Below are positions 43,331 through 53,326 of a stretch of 64,000 nucleotides of DNA, piece after piece. The translations under genes were made by a program, and so were the position numbers. Within the stretch, counting starts at the first letter, position 1; each line of letters opens with the position of its first letter. The DNA comes from Paguma larvata (taxonomy: Eukaryota; Chordata; Mammalia; Carnivora; Viverridae): positions 16,263,370 through 16,327,369 of the forward strand of contig CM057843.1 of NCBI GenBank assembly GCA_030068075.1, written 5' to 3'. The notes under the pieces are model-generated. The model did not search any database, was not told the origin of the DNA, and worked only from the letters and a program-made list of their open reading frames with translations.

Positions 43331-43685
43331 AACCACAGCTAAGCGTACAACATGCCGTGACGCCCGCCAGCACCGTGCCGAGTGAAGGAAGCAGATACAA
43401 AAGAGTCAGATCCCAGCTACGTAAAGTTGGAAAACAGGCACAACTAATCTCAGTGCTCACGGGGCAGGACTCAAAGTCGTGAAATGATGATCGAAGTCGT
43501 GAGGATATTGGTATCCTCTAGCAGGGACGGGAGGGGACGCCTTCAGAGCGGGACACACAGGAACCTCTGGGGTGCTGGCCGTGGTCTATTTCCTCATCTG
43601 AGTAGACACCAATGGGACAGTCGTTAACCTGTCATAGATGTTTCGGGTATTTGCCCGCGTCTATATTTCACAAATCTTTTTTAAT
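43331..43685 (+). mobile_element. Old L1 fragment, right part
   Basis: CCGAGTGAAGGAAGCAGATAC, GATCGAAGTCGTGAGG, and TTAATGTAGGC order is compatible with an L1ME-type 3' end continuing 42950. Much diverged. Confidence 0.45.
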
Positions 43686-44450
43686 GTAGGCAGAGAAAAA
43701 GGCAGAAGCGAACAGAGAATGGAAGCGTCTAGAAGGAGGGGTTCCAGAGGGATCTGACTGCTCCCACGCAGCAAGGAGACACAAGCTGTCTTCTGAGGAG
43801 CAACATCATTCGGGGTAGCTGGGACAGAAGTTATGTGCAGAGTGGGAGGGAGAAGAGGCAGCCGGGGCCAGACTGGGGCAAACTGGTGCCACCGCGTGAT
43901 TACAGAGGGAGTCTGGTTCCTGCCGCTGGCGGGAACCGCCGAAGAGTATTTCTGACGACAAATCAGGTGCTCTGTGGGGGTGGGCTGCGGGCAGGGGTGT
44001 GGAAGGAGGTGCTTCCTGTAATCAAGGTGAGATCAGGTGGGGCTTGGGGGACAGGGGTCAGATGGGGGCTCCAAGCACTCTCAGAAGATAGAAGCGTCTG
44101 GGACAATCAACTGATGGAGATGACCAGACAAGAGGCAGTGGGGTGCCCGCGTCACACAGCGTACGGAGTGTGTAGGGAAAACACGCAGCAGGTGCATGGA
44201 GAAGGGACATGGCTCAGTCACATGCTCTACTGACTGAGACAGACAGGCGCCCCTGAGTCTTCAAAACTGGCCTTGAAAAAGATGGAATTTGCGCGGGGCT
44301 GCAAAATCGAAAGGGACAGGGAGAAGGGGCACGTGGTAGGGGCTCCGGGGAGTCTGCTGAGGAAGGGAACTTGCACGCTGGGGAGAAGCTGAACCGGAAG
44401 TGTTGCCTTGCAGGAAGAAGCGGTCAATGGCTTTTGTCCGTGACCGCAGT
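43686..44450. other. Unassigned intergenic sequence
   Basis: G-rich. Open frame 43835-44233 plus (132 codons) has no recognisable domain. Confidence 0.4.
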
Positions 44451-44454
44451 GTTT

Positions 44455-44666
44455 GTTTGTTTGTTTTAAGTTTATTTATTTATTTATTTTGAGGGAGTGA
44501 GAGCAGAGGAGGGACAGAGAGAGAAGGAGAGAGGGAGAATCCCAAGCAGGCTCCGCACTGTCAGCGCAGAGCCCGACGCGGGGCTCGAACTCACAAACTA
44601 TGAGAACAGGCCCTCAGCTGACGTCAAGAGTCAGATGCTTACCTGACGGAGCCACCCAGACCCCCC
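44455..44666 (-). mobile_element. Carnivore tRNA-SINE
   Basis: Complete: TTTATTTATTTATTTATTTTG tail side, GACGCGGGGCTCGAACTCAC, ending GAGCCACCCAGACCCCCC. Flanked by GTGACCGCAGT and GTGACCTCAGT. Confidence 0.96.
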
Positions 44667-44679
44667 TGTGACCTCAGTT

Positions 44680-45384
44680 TTAGCATCTGTGTTCCTCCTT
44701 CCACGGGCGCAGACGGAGTCACCGCTTCCTCTACCTCCTCACACCTGGGTGTCTGGACACCCTTCCTGCCCACAATGTCCCCTTGGGCTGTCAGAAATGG
44801 GAAGCAAGAAAAAGAGTGGGAGAGGCCCAGGGGCACACGGGGTGGGGAGTTGGGGCCACTGGGACCAAGCCGGTGGCGGGTGCCTGGGTCAAGGAATCGC
44901 CCACTCCCGTGGGGGTTTAATCCCCAGAGGGGCACTGCATGGGGATGGGTGTCCAAAGACACACATCCTCCCAGGCAGCGAGACAAGCATTTCAGAACAC
45001 CACCAACTGGCCCCTTCAGGGCTGGGCTCAAGCCACCGGCTGGAGAGGAACAGGGATCAGGCTGAGGGTGGGTTACTGGGGGCATTAGGAACACAAACAG
45101 ACAGAAGTCCCAGGCAGCCTCTCATTCCGGAGGTGCTATGAACTCCGAAGGCATTCACACGGACTAGGGAGTGGGGACACGGCAAGAGGGTCTCCTATAG
45201 CTCCGAAGCCCCTGGGGTTTGGAGGACCCCCCCCTGGAGCACCGAACACCGGTTCTATACACACGGGGATCGTTGTTAGCTACTAAAACTGAAACCTGAG
45301 GCTTGAGATATTTGTTCTGTCCTGATCACAATGAGCTCGGAGAGGGGACTGAAGGAGAGAATGTTCATCGGCTATTCCATGTGC
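44680..45384. other. Unassigned intergenic sequence
   Basis: Overlapping open frames on both strands (44639-45094 minus, 44668-45141 plus) without domains, as expected of GC-rich random sequence. Confidence 0.4.
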
Positions 45385-45645
45385 CGGAAGAGAATGTCCC
45401 GTGAAGACACAGACACAGAAGGCGGAGGCAGATTGGCGTTTTGCTGCCCTGAACCAAGGAATGCCTGGGGCTACCGGAAGCTTTGGGAAGTAAGAAAGGA
45501 CCCTGTCCTGAAGGTTTTAGGGGTAGCACCTTCTTTTCAGGGGTCTGGCCTCCAGAACTGTGCGACGGTCTATTTCTATTGTTTCGAGGTGCCCAGGGAG
45601 TGGTACCTGCTTACAGCAGCCACAGGAAGCACCTGTACAGACCTA
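45385..45645 (+). mobile_element. MLT1-like (ERVL-MaLR) LTR relic
   Basis: CGTGAAGACACAGACACAGAAG, GGCCTCCAGAACTGTGCGACG, TTTCTATTGTTTCGAGGTGCC and TTACAGCAGCCACAGGAAGC follow the 3' half of MLT1-type LTRs. It is a decayed solo fragment without internal sequence. Confidence 0.65.
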
Positions 45646-46464
45646 ACCGTTCTGACTCCACCATAAAAAAATCTGCCCTACTCTCCTTTGGGACCTGGCC
45701 CCTCCCATGTCCCTGGGGGACACTCTCAGAACCCAGTTCTCTCTGTCTTCCTCCCTCAGGTTTCTGTCTCCCTCAATGTCTCTCTAGAGCCCGTCTCAAA
45801 AAATTAGAATCCATTTATTTTCGTCACTTTGGGTTTCGCCCAAAGAAACCACCTTCAACATTCTTTTCAGTACTTTTGGCCTCTCTTGTCTCATCGTCTC
45901 TTACCCAGACTAAAGGCCAAAGCCTTCTCTCTTTAAAACCCAAAGTCTTTACTGTTTCTTAAACCCTAAGAAAGCTCTCTAAGAAGGATTCCGTCCTCAT
46001 GAAAAGCTAGCTTTCAAAGTATCACTCTTCCTCCACATAAACCTACGTCGTCACTCATCTGGTTAAAGTTCTTATGTTTCGCCCTCAGGATATAATCCCA
46101 AAGCTTTCTTCTTTCATCCACCAGACAGTTAAGCAGCTCTTAGGAACCTTGAAGACCTTTTACTGGCAAACAAGAAGCCATAGTCTCTGCTGTCATGGAA
46201 ATGGCGGACTAGTGCTGGAGAAAGACAACAAAGGAAGACAGATGCAAGCATTGCTATACATTGTAGCGAGTGCAGAGGGAAGAGCCAAGATGGCGGAACA
46301 GCATGGAAGTTTTCTGGCGTCTCCCATCCATGAAACACAGCCAGATCAATACATTGCAGCAAGTGCTGTAAAGGAAAGAGATTGGATTCTCTGAGCTACG
46401 ATAAGAGCGTAAGGTCATTTAGACTGGAGATCGTCCCATTTCTCCATTATTCAAAGCATCCCCA
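45646..46464. other. Unassigned intergenic sequence with a possible L1 5' piece
   Basis: 46275-46350 (GAGCCAAGATGGCGGAACAG, CCATGAAACACAGCCAGATC) resembles a carnivore L1 5' UTR from memory. The rest is unassigned. Confidence 0.3.
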
Positions 46465-46759
46465 ATCTTAGTGGCCTAAGACCAAAAGCAGTTACGATCT
46501 CGCTCGATTTTGTTGGTTGACTGGACTCAGCTGGGTGGTTCTTCTGATCCATGTGAGGTCGACTGTGGTGGAGGGGCTCACGTGGCTGGAACCTCCAAGG
46601 TGGCTGGCTACTATGGCTGGCGGTTGAGTCTGGCTGTCTTCCCGGAGCTCGGCTGAGACCGTTAGCCAAAATCCGCACACATGGTGTCTCCATGTGTTTT
46701 CGGCTACTTGTAGCATGGCAGCTGGGTTCCACGAGGGAGCATCCCAAGAGCGAGTGTTC
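46465..46759 (+). mobile_element. Ancient mammalian interspersed repeat, family not named
   Basis: GGACTCAGCTGGGTGGTTCTTC, CATGTGAGGTCGACTG and GGGTTCCACGAGGGAGCATC belong to a widespread old repeat (TCAGCTGGGTGGTTCT...GAGAGCAAGAG) that I cannot name with confidence. It continues after the SINE to about 47020. Confidence 0.4.
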
Positions 46760-46959
46760 TTTTTTCTTTTTTAATGTATGTTATATTTATTTCTGAGGGC
46801 GAGAGCATGAGTGGGGGAGGGACGGGGGGGGTGGACAGAAGATCGGAAGCGGGCTCTGCGCTGACAGAGAACCTGACGTAGGGCTTGAACCCACGAACCT
46901 CGAGATCAAGACCTGAGCCAAAGTCAGACGCTCAACTGACTGAGCCACCGAGGCGCCCC
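46760..46959 (-). mobile_element. Carnivore tRNA-SINE
   Basis: Diverged copy ending GAGCCACCGAGGCGCCCC. Flanked by CAAGAGCGAGTGTTC (46745) and AAAGAGGGAGTGTTC (46960). Confidence 0.95.
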
Positions 46960-47020
46960 AAAGAGGGAGTGTTCGAAGAGAGGGAAGCAGAGATTGCCAG
47001 GCCAACGAAATGCTGTAGGC

Positions 47021-47880
47021 ACAGCCCTGTTTCCGTTATCTCCTGATGGTGAAAGCCCGTGGAGACACAGTGTCCAGTCGGTGTGGGAAAAGCCTACCCG
47101 AGGGGGTGAACACCCTCACGTGTGATTCCTGGGCTAACCACAGTTAGAGAAGACCTCCCTAAGAGACAAGTTCCTGCGGATGGGGGTGGTGCCGAGATCT
47201 GAAAAGTGAGTGTAAGCTAGCCAGGCCGGGAACTGGGAACAAGGCAGCCACAAAGAGAACCTGGCTTCCTGGGGAACGAAAAAAAAGACTCTTGCGGCTG
47301 GAGCATGGGTAACAAGGAGGGACCCATCAAAAATGAGGCTGGGTCGGACCTCCAAGGCAAATGAAGGAGTTGAGATTTATCTGCACCGTAATGGGAGGCT
47401 AATATTTAAGGATTTTTTTTTTTTTTTTTTAGCAGGAGGAATACAGTGTCCAACTGGAGTTTTTAAACAATTCCCCAAACTGTTGTGAGCAGAATACGTT
47501 GGAAGAGCAGGAAGAGGCATGCGGGAGGCCAAGGGCAAGGCCGCTGCAGTCGCCCAGCGAGACGGGGTGGTCGCTGGGGCCCGGGGGGTAGTGTCAGAGG
47601 ACACGGGAAGAAGCGAAGGGTCTTGGGAGGCTTTCTGACAGTCGCCATGGCGGCACTTAGCCATGGGTTGGTCTTGAAGAAGGTTAAAGAGATGCCCAGA
47701 ATGACTCCAAGGTTTCTGGCTTGAGCGCCCCCGAGGCAGCGGGATCAGGGGAGGGGGTGTAGGAAAGACGACCAGGAGTTCCATTTGTGACAGGCTCTTA
47801 TTGGAGACGCTTATGAAGACGTCCAGATAGAGGTAGCAGGTAGGCAACCGGATAAAGGAAACGGGGGCTCCAAAGTGGTC
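47021..47880. mobile_element. Degenerate L2-like ancient repeat
   Basis: AGAAGACCTCCCTAAGAGAC, CTGAAAAGTGAGTGTAAGC, GAATGACTCCAAGGTTTCTGGC, GACCAGGAGTTCCATTTGTG match an old mammalian repeat usually masked as L2. 47410-47430 is a T run. Assignment is tentative. Confidence 0.4.
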
Positions 47881-47889
47881 CAACTGCTG

Positions 47890-48195
47890 ATAATTTGCCT
47901 GCGATGCGATCTTCGGCTAATGCCTCCAGAACTATCCTCTCCCCTTCCCCCCTACGCTCCGGGCTCCATCCCTGCCAACGGCTTGCAGGTCCCTACTTGG
48001 CTGTATTTCTTCACGTCTCTCTTTGCCCTCTGCCTCCCTGTCACCCTCCAGTCATCAACCTGGCTACCTCCCGCCAGACCTGTAGGTACGACCCTCCCCC
48101 TGTGGAATGTGAATTCCTTGAAGCGGGAAGCGTGTGGCATTCAAGTTTGTGACCCTAGCAGCAGTGAGCACTCCATAAATATGTATTGAATGAAT
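47890..48195 (+). mobile_element. L2 3' end
   Basis: GTGAATTCCTTGAAGCGGG, then GTGACCCTAGCAGCAGTGAGC and CATAAATATGTATTGAATG, the characteristic L2 terminus. Confidence 0.7.
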
Positions 48196-48936
48196 GAGCT
48201 GATTTCGGACTCCAGCCCCTTCTTGCTCCGACTCCTACGGAACAGCATGCCGCCCCTTCCCAGAGACTTTCCGTTGTCTACCGCTTTCAGTGGAGTCTTG
48301 GTGTCTTCTACCATCTGTCTTTTGCCAAATCTATTGAACGAGAAAAACAGGCGGAGCCTAGGGCAGCCCTCTGCAGAGGAATTACAACAGCTTCTATGCA
48401 GTGTGGGACACTGGACCAGGAAATCCCTGGGAGATGAAAAGGGAAATAGAAGGAAACCCCCATCCCTTCACACGGCCACGGGGCGGGGGAAGCATCTTCC
48501 CTGCCTCTCAGGCACCTCCACACTGGGGTCCTTACGTCCCTCTTCAGTTCACACACAAAAACCAGACTGTTGCCCGGAGCCAAAGATGCCCAGCTCTCAA
48601 ATGGGGGAGGCAGGCTCTGAGGCCACCGGAACGTTACTGCATTCTGGATGCAACGAGACAACCCCATCACCTTTCGTACACCCAGTCATCATGAAAATCA
48701 GCGAGAAAGAAAAAACGAAACGAAACGCTACTGTTAAGAGCTGTAGGTATAGACCAACCCATGCTAGCTGAGAACATGATGGCCAGAGGGAATCTCTAGT
48801 CTTAAGTCAGCGGGCTTTTGGGAGTCAACTGTGTGTTCCATTGTGAAGGATAAGAAGTCATTATCTATCGTATACAAAATGCTGGGGACACAGTGTTGAA
48901 GACTGAATGTAGAAGGTTAGGTGAAAATGGAATTAA
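48196..48936. other. Unassigned intergenic sequence
   Basis: Open frame 48190-48771 plus (193 codons) begins at the L2 end and has no recognisable domain. A 120-codon frame overlaps it on the other strand. I do not call a gene. Confidence 0.45.
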
Positions 48937-49122
48937 AATTTTTTTCGTGTTTATTAATTTTTGAGAGACAGAGAGAGACAGAGCGGGAGCGGGGGTGGGG
49001 CAGAGAGAGAGGGAGACACAGAATTCGAAGCAGGCTCCAGGCTCTGAGCTGTCAGCCCAGAGCCCGACGCGGGGCTCGAACCCACAAACCACGAGATCAT
49101 GACCCAAAGTCGGATGCTTACA
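48937..49122 (-). mobile_element. Carnivore tRNA-SINE, head lost
   Basis: GACGCGGGGCTCGAACCCAC, GAGATCATGACCCAAAGTCG, then stops at ATGCTTACACGG. The first ~25 bases of the element are missing. Confidence 0.94.
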
Positions 49123-49329
49123 CGGCCACTATTTGCAAAGCAGAGAGAGCTACGGATCTAGACTTTCCGAGAGGAGACCCAGAGTTATGAGGGGGTAAGG
49201 GGGCGAACAGCTTCGTAATTGCCTCAGTGGGTGAAAAGTCTGATAAAGAAGACAGCATGCTGGATCAGATACAAAGTCTCCAGTTTCAGAATGGAATGAT
49301 ACGAAGTCTATGCTCCCACACGGGGATTC

Positions 49330-49475
49330 TCGAATTTTTGCGTGAATCAGAGTCAGCTGGAGAGCTTATCGCAGCCTGCATTTCTGATTCGGGAGCTCCG
49401 AGGTGGGGCCCGAGAACTGGCATGGCTGGCGGGTTCCCAGGGGACGCCGACGGGGGTCCAGAAACCCCACTTTGA
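49330..49475 (-). mobile_element. MER20-like hAT relic
   Basis: GAATCAGAGTCAGCTGGAG, CTGCATTTCTGATTCGGG, GAGGTGGGGCCCGAGAAC, CCCACTTTGAGAACCGTGG. Reverse of the MER20-type consensus. Confidence 0.6.
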
Positions 49476-49544
49476 GAACCGTGGCTCTCAGGCGCGGCCA
49501 CATGCGAGAATCGCGTGGGGAGCTTTCGAGGTTATATTATGTTA
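49476..49544 (+). mobile_element. MER5A-like hAT relic (5' end only)
   Basis: CCGTGGCTCTCAGGCGCGG, GCGAGAATCGCGTGGGGAGC matches the MER5A start (GTGGTTCTCAACCCTGGC...GAATCACCTGGGGAGC). Confidence 0.55.
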
Positions 49545-49603
49545 TTTTTAAACATTTTGCAGCTTTTCTGAGATCTAATGACACATAAGATTGTGTAAAC
49601 TTC
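49545..49603 (-). mobile_element. L1 fragment, part 1 of 3
   Basis: GCAGCTTTTCTGAGATCTAATG starts a minus-strand L1M 3' UTR. SINEs at 49604 and 50023 break it into three. Confidence 0.6.
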
Positions 49604-49799
49604 GGGGCGCCTGGAGGCTGAGCTGGGTGAGCGCCTGACACTTGGTTTTGACTCAGGTCACGATCTCATGGTTCGGGCAATCGAGCCTTGCCTTGGGCTT
49701 GGCGCCAACATCACGGGACCTGCTTGGGATTCTCTCTCCCGCCCTCTCTCTGCCCCTCCCCTTCTCACTCTCTCTCTCTCTAAATAAATAAACTTAAAA
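49604..49799 (+). mobile_element. Carnivore tRNA-SINE
   Basis: GGGGCGCCTGGAGGCTGAGC head (diverged A box), GTCACGATCTCATGGTTC, AATAAATAAACTTAAAAG tail. Confidence 0.94.
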
Positions 49800-50022
49800 G
49801 ATCTACTCTCTTAGCAACATTAAAGCGTATGATGCAGTATTATCAGTTATAATCATCACGTGGTACATTAGATCCCTAAACTCGTGAACCTCGTAACTGG
49901 AAGTTTGTTGCCTTTGATCAATATCTCCCCATTTCTCCCACCTCCCCCCACCCCCAACCTCTGGGAACCACTCTTCTACCCTCTGTGTCCCTGAGTTTTT
50001 CTTTTTTAGATTCCACACATAA
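49800..50022 (-). mobile_element. L1 fragment, part 2 of 3
   Basis: CTACTCTCTTAGCAACATT, CACGTGGTACATTAGATCCC, TTTGATCAATATCTCCCC, TCTGGGAACCACTCTTCTACC and TTTTTTAGATTCCACACAT follow the reverse of an L1M 3' UTR. Confidence 0.8.
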
Positions 50023-50189
50023 GGGGCGCCTGGGTGGCTCAGTCGGTTAAGCATCTGACTTTGGCTCAGGTCATGATCCCACGGTTCGTGAGTTCGAGCC
50101 CCGTGTCGGGCTCTATGCTGACAACTCAGAGCCTGGAGCCTGCTTCGGATTCTGTCTCCTTCTCTCTCTCGCTCAAAAATAAATCAATA
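50023..50189 (+). mobile_element. Carnivore tRNA-SINE, short tail region
   Basis: GGGGCGCCTGGGTGGCTCAG head, GTCATGATCCCACGGTTC, compressed CT-rich part. Target-site duplication TTTAGATTCCACACATAAG (50005) and TTTAGATTCCACAGCTAAG (50190) lies in the L1. Confidence 0.97.
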
Positions 50190-50285
50190 TTTAGATTCCA
50201 CAGCTAAGTGAGATCAGGCAGTATTTGTCTTTCTCGGTCTTAGTTCAGTAAATATAATGCCTTCAAGGTCCATGCTTGGGGAACG
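50190..50285 (-). mobile_element. L1 fragment, part 3 of 3
   Basis: GTGAGATCAGGCAGTATTTG, TCTTTCTCGGTCTTAG, ATAATGCCTTCAAGGTCCATG, the reverse of late L1 sequence. Confidence 0.8.
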
Positions 50286-50289
50286 TTTT

Positions 50290-50425
50290 AAACACACCGA
50301 TGTTGGGGCCTCGCCTCCTACAGATTCTAACGTACTGGCCCTGAGGTGCGTTAGGGCTTCAGCAATTTTTGAAAATCTGTGTCACTCCAGTGTTTGCCCA
50401 AACTTGAGCAAACCGTCATCAGGTT
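50290..50425 (+). mobile_element. MER20/hAT-like relic
   Basis: TTGGGGCCTCGCCTCC, CAGATTCTAACGTACTGG, CAGCAATTTTTGAAAATCTG, GCCCAAACTTGAGC resemble a MER20-type consensus in the plus orientation. Confidence 0.45.
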
Positions 50426-50451
50426 AATGAGTAGATTTTAGGTCATTTCTC

Positions 50452-50640
50452 TTTTTTTTTAATATTTGTTTATTTGGGGGATAGTGCAAGTGGGGGAGGG
50501 GCTGAGAGGAGGGACAGAGGATCTGAAGGGGGCTTTGCACTCACAGCAGAGAGTCCGACGAAGGGCTCAAACTCACGAACTGTGAGATTATGATCGGAGC
50601 CAAAGTGGGACACTTAACCAACTGAGCCACCCAGGCGCCC
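50452..50640 (-). mobile_element. Carnivore tRNA-SINE
   Basis: Diverged body, ending GAGCCACCCAGGCGCCCC. Flanked by TAGGTCATTTCTC and TAGGTCCTTCTTT. Confidence 0.95.
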
Positions 50641-50655
50641 CTAGGTCCTTCTTTC

Positions 50656-51059
50656 TGCAGAAAGAGCAGCAAACGGATGGGATGGTTGCACCGTCACACA
50701 TACTTCACCTCGTGACAAGTTCCTAGATCTGAAGGAACCAGTCTCGAGGTGACTTAGAGGGTGCTCTTGTTTCAGGGGCTCACAGACTCCACACCAGACA
50801 GCCCCGGGTACCTCCTGCCCTCTTGAATTCTCCACCCTTCCGGGCAAGATGCAAATTTGTCAAGTGCTAGTCTTCGCCAGGAGTGATCGTTGCCAGGAAC
50901 GGCGGGCGAGCCGATGGCCAACAAGGCTTGAGTCACATCTAGCCCCAAAATAATAGCATTGTTTTCATTGTATTTCCTTTTTTATTACCTCCTCTCTCTG
51001 GCAAGAGATCATGGCTTTTCTCCCAAGATCGTGATGCATTCCCTTTTTTAACGAAGTGA
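50656..51059. other. Unassigned intergenic sequence
   Basis: No repeat or gene recognised. Confidence 0.4.
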
Positions 51060-51355
51060 CATAAAAGTTTCAGTTTTACAAAGTGGCGGATGTCCTAGAA
51101 AGACCGTACACCATAGTGCCCGGAGTTAACAGCACTATACGGAATATTTAAACATTTGCTGAGAGAGTAGATCTGACATGAAATGTTCTTATCATAAAAT
51201 AAATAAAGATGGAAGGAGGAAACTCTTGAAGAGGATGGATAGATTTATGGCATTGATAGTGGTGATGGCCTCAACACTTACCACGAAACTCCTTGGATTG
51301 CACCCATTAAATGTGTACCCTCTTTGTAGGCATATCATACCTCAACAGGGCAGTT
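51060..51355 (+). mobile_element. L1M 3' end fragment
   Basis: GTTTCAGTTTTACAAAGTGG, TTGCTGAGAGAGTAGATCTG, AAATGTTCTTATCATAAAAT and GGCATATCATACCTCAAC are the ordered end of an L1M 3' UTR. Confidence 0.75.
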
Positions 51356-51523
51356 TCAAGAAAATAGAGGCAGAACTCTTGGGTTTGAGACTAATGACTT
51401 TAGTGTCAGCTATCCTAAAACTCAACCAGAGGGGTATCAAACTCAATCTCCACTGAACCCTGAAAATAAAATTGAGTAAAATACAAAAATGAATCAACTG
51501 TTTAAAACAGTATACATCATCAA

Positions 51524-51735
51524 GGCCCCTGGGTGGCTCAGTTGGTTAAGCATCCGACTCTCGGTTTCGGCTCAAATCAAGATCTCATGGTTTTGGGCGT
51601 CTGAGCCCCGTGTCGGTCTCTGCCGACCGTGCATGGAGCCTGCTTGGGATTCTCTCTCTACCCCTCTCCCGCTCATGCCGTCTGTCTCTCTCAAAACAAA
51701 TAAACTTAAAAAAATTTTTTAAATAAAAAAAATAG
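51524..51735 (+). mobile_element. Carnivore tRNA-SINE
   Basis: GGCCCCTGGGTGGCTCAG head, GGTTTCGGCTCAAATCAAG, short CT-rich middle, AATAAACTTAAAA tail. The last SINE before the repeat-free 3' UTR block. Confidence 0.95.
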
Positions 51736-51739
51736 TAAA

Positions 51740-52274
51740 TAATCGTTGTCCAGAGGGTGGGTCACGTCACCAGAAACAGGAAGTCTCCTGCTGTGGGCCA
51801 AAGGTACAGAACTGCAGTGAGAATATTCTATTTATGTGCAAAGGGGATGCTACTGTCATCCAAATCACCCAGCCATCGAGGCTCTGCTTTATGGGACCTG
51901 TGGCAGGACAGAGGTCCCCACATGCGGCGGCTTCCACGGACCCACCGTGGCTGGAGCCTGACGCAGTCAAAGCCAGCGGCACACGGTGGCCTTGGGTGTT
52001 CCCTGAGGGCCACGTAGTCTCCTCCAGGGGCTGTGGCCTCCCCGCCGATCTCCCAGCCTTCAGAGTCATTTACAAAAAACCCACCTCAAATATTTGCAGA
52101 GTTGGATTTTGAAATCTGCAAGACCAACCTACCTTCAGAATGCCTTTGTGTCTGTGTGTGTGTCTGTGTGTGTGTACACGTGCGTACGCGCGAGCAAACG
52201 CACCTGATCAGCTACTGAGGAAAACCGCACTGCCCTGTCCACCCTCAACACGCCGGAAGACAGAAAAGCACCCA
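51740..52274. other. Unassigned sequence just downstream of the HS3ST3 gene
   Basis: No interspersed repeat. (TG)n with GTACACGTGCGTACGCGCG at 52145-52195. Open frames on opposite strands (51767-52069 minus, 51834-52112 plus) show no domain. Confidence 0.4.
52145..52195. repeat. (TG)n / alternating purine-pyrimidine tract
   Basis: TGTGTCTGTG units running into CACGTGCGTACGCGCG. Confidence 0.93.
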
Positions 52275-52292
52275 CCCGTTGGTAAAATAGAT

Positions 52293-52298
52293 TTTATT
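52293..52298 (-). promoter_or_regulatory. Candidate distal polyadenylation signal AATAAA
   Basis: ACAAATAAAATC on the minus strand, followed downstream by an AT-rich stretch and then ordinary non-transcribed-looking DNA. It marks the left edge of the repeat-free block and would give a 3' UTR of about 3.45 kb. Confidence 0.5.
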
Positions 52299-53320
52299 TG
52301 TTCATACAAAGAAATAGTAGGAATTACCAGATTTTCATTTTCCTAGAAACCTCTTTCTCTGTGTAAAATTAATCTGTGTTATACATAGGACAAAATAACT
52401 TTAGTTTAGTTTTGTTTTTTTTTTTGTACATATTGGCTATTCTAACACCCAGGTTATAGAAGACACACTGCCAGACTTTGCACAGTACTTCAGATTACTG
52501 GGCGGGACGAACTCCGTCATAAATTAACGTTACAAAAGTGAAAAAAAAATCTGACCACACCTTTTAAGTTTAATGGACCATCCTTCTTGAGAAAAAACGA
52601 AAAAGAAAAATGACACGGATGTCCGTGTCTGCGTTTGCGATACACGCTGAACTCTTCTAGTGTATCGGAAACGTTCACTTTCCTTCTTAAACATAAATAC
52701 CCTGGCAGGTTCTGAAACTGTTTCTCCAAGTCGGCACTGTACCTGTCACTCAAAATAACGTCTGAAGAGAATCCTACGAAAAAGAGAACTTCCCTTCCTC
52801 CATCATCCAAAAAAGTATTTATGATGCGGCCAACATACCTACAGAGCTCTCCAGGTACCAGCTACCGAGTTACCAGACTCCGTCCGATACAAACACCGCC
52901 AAGCCTGGATTTCTGGGACCGCGGAAACCTCCGTAATTTGATTTTTCTTAATTTTTTTGCTTTTAGTAAGAAAACAAAGCGAGAGGGGTCAAGCACCCCG
53001 CTGGAAAGCGGAGCTTTTCCCACGAACTGGAAGAAACCCAAAACGTGCCGAGAGCAAGGGCCAAAACATGAAATGGCGTTTGCCTTCTAAATAGCTACAG
53101 AACTTGAGTTGGGGGCCTTGGAGATGGCTCGAACGGGAAGAAACTCAAGGCTGAATTTTCGGTGTTGCTTAACCTCTGCAAGAGGAAGGCATGGGGGCTC
53201 AGGCTCTGTAAGAACGGTCACATGATGGGGTTACTGGAACCCGGGACCCGATGCCGCGTCTGGATCCGTCAGGAGCTAGGAGCTATCAGGCCTCTACGAA
53301 GAGATACGCAGGCGGTTTGA

Positions 53321-53326
53321 TTTATT
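53321..53326 (-). promoter_or_regulatory. Candidate intermediate polyadenylation signal AATAAA
   Basis: ACAAATAAATCA on the minus strand about 2.4 kb after the stop codon. Possible alternative cleavage site; no other support. Confidence 0.25.

Noticed and set aside
48190..48771. 193-codon plus-strand open frame
   Set aside because: Starts at the end of an L2 relic, overlaps an antisense frame of similar quality, and has no domain or splice signals I can support.
52517..52810. 97-codon minus-strand open frame in the presumed 3' UTR
   Set aside because: No recognisable domain, A/T-biased, and inside what is better explained as UTR.
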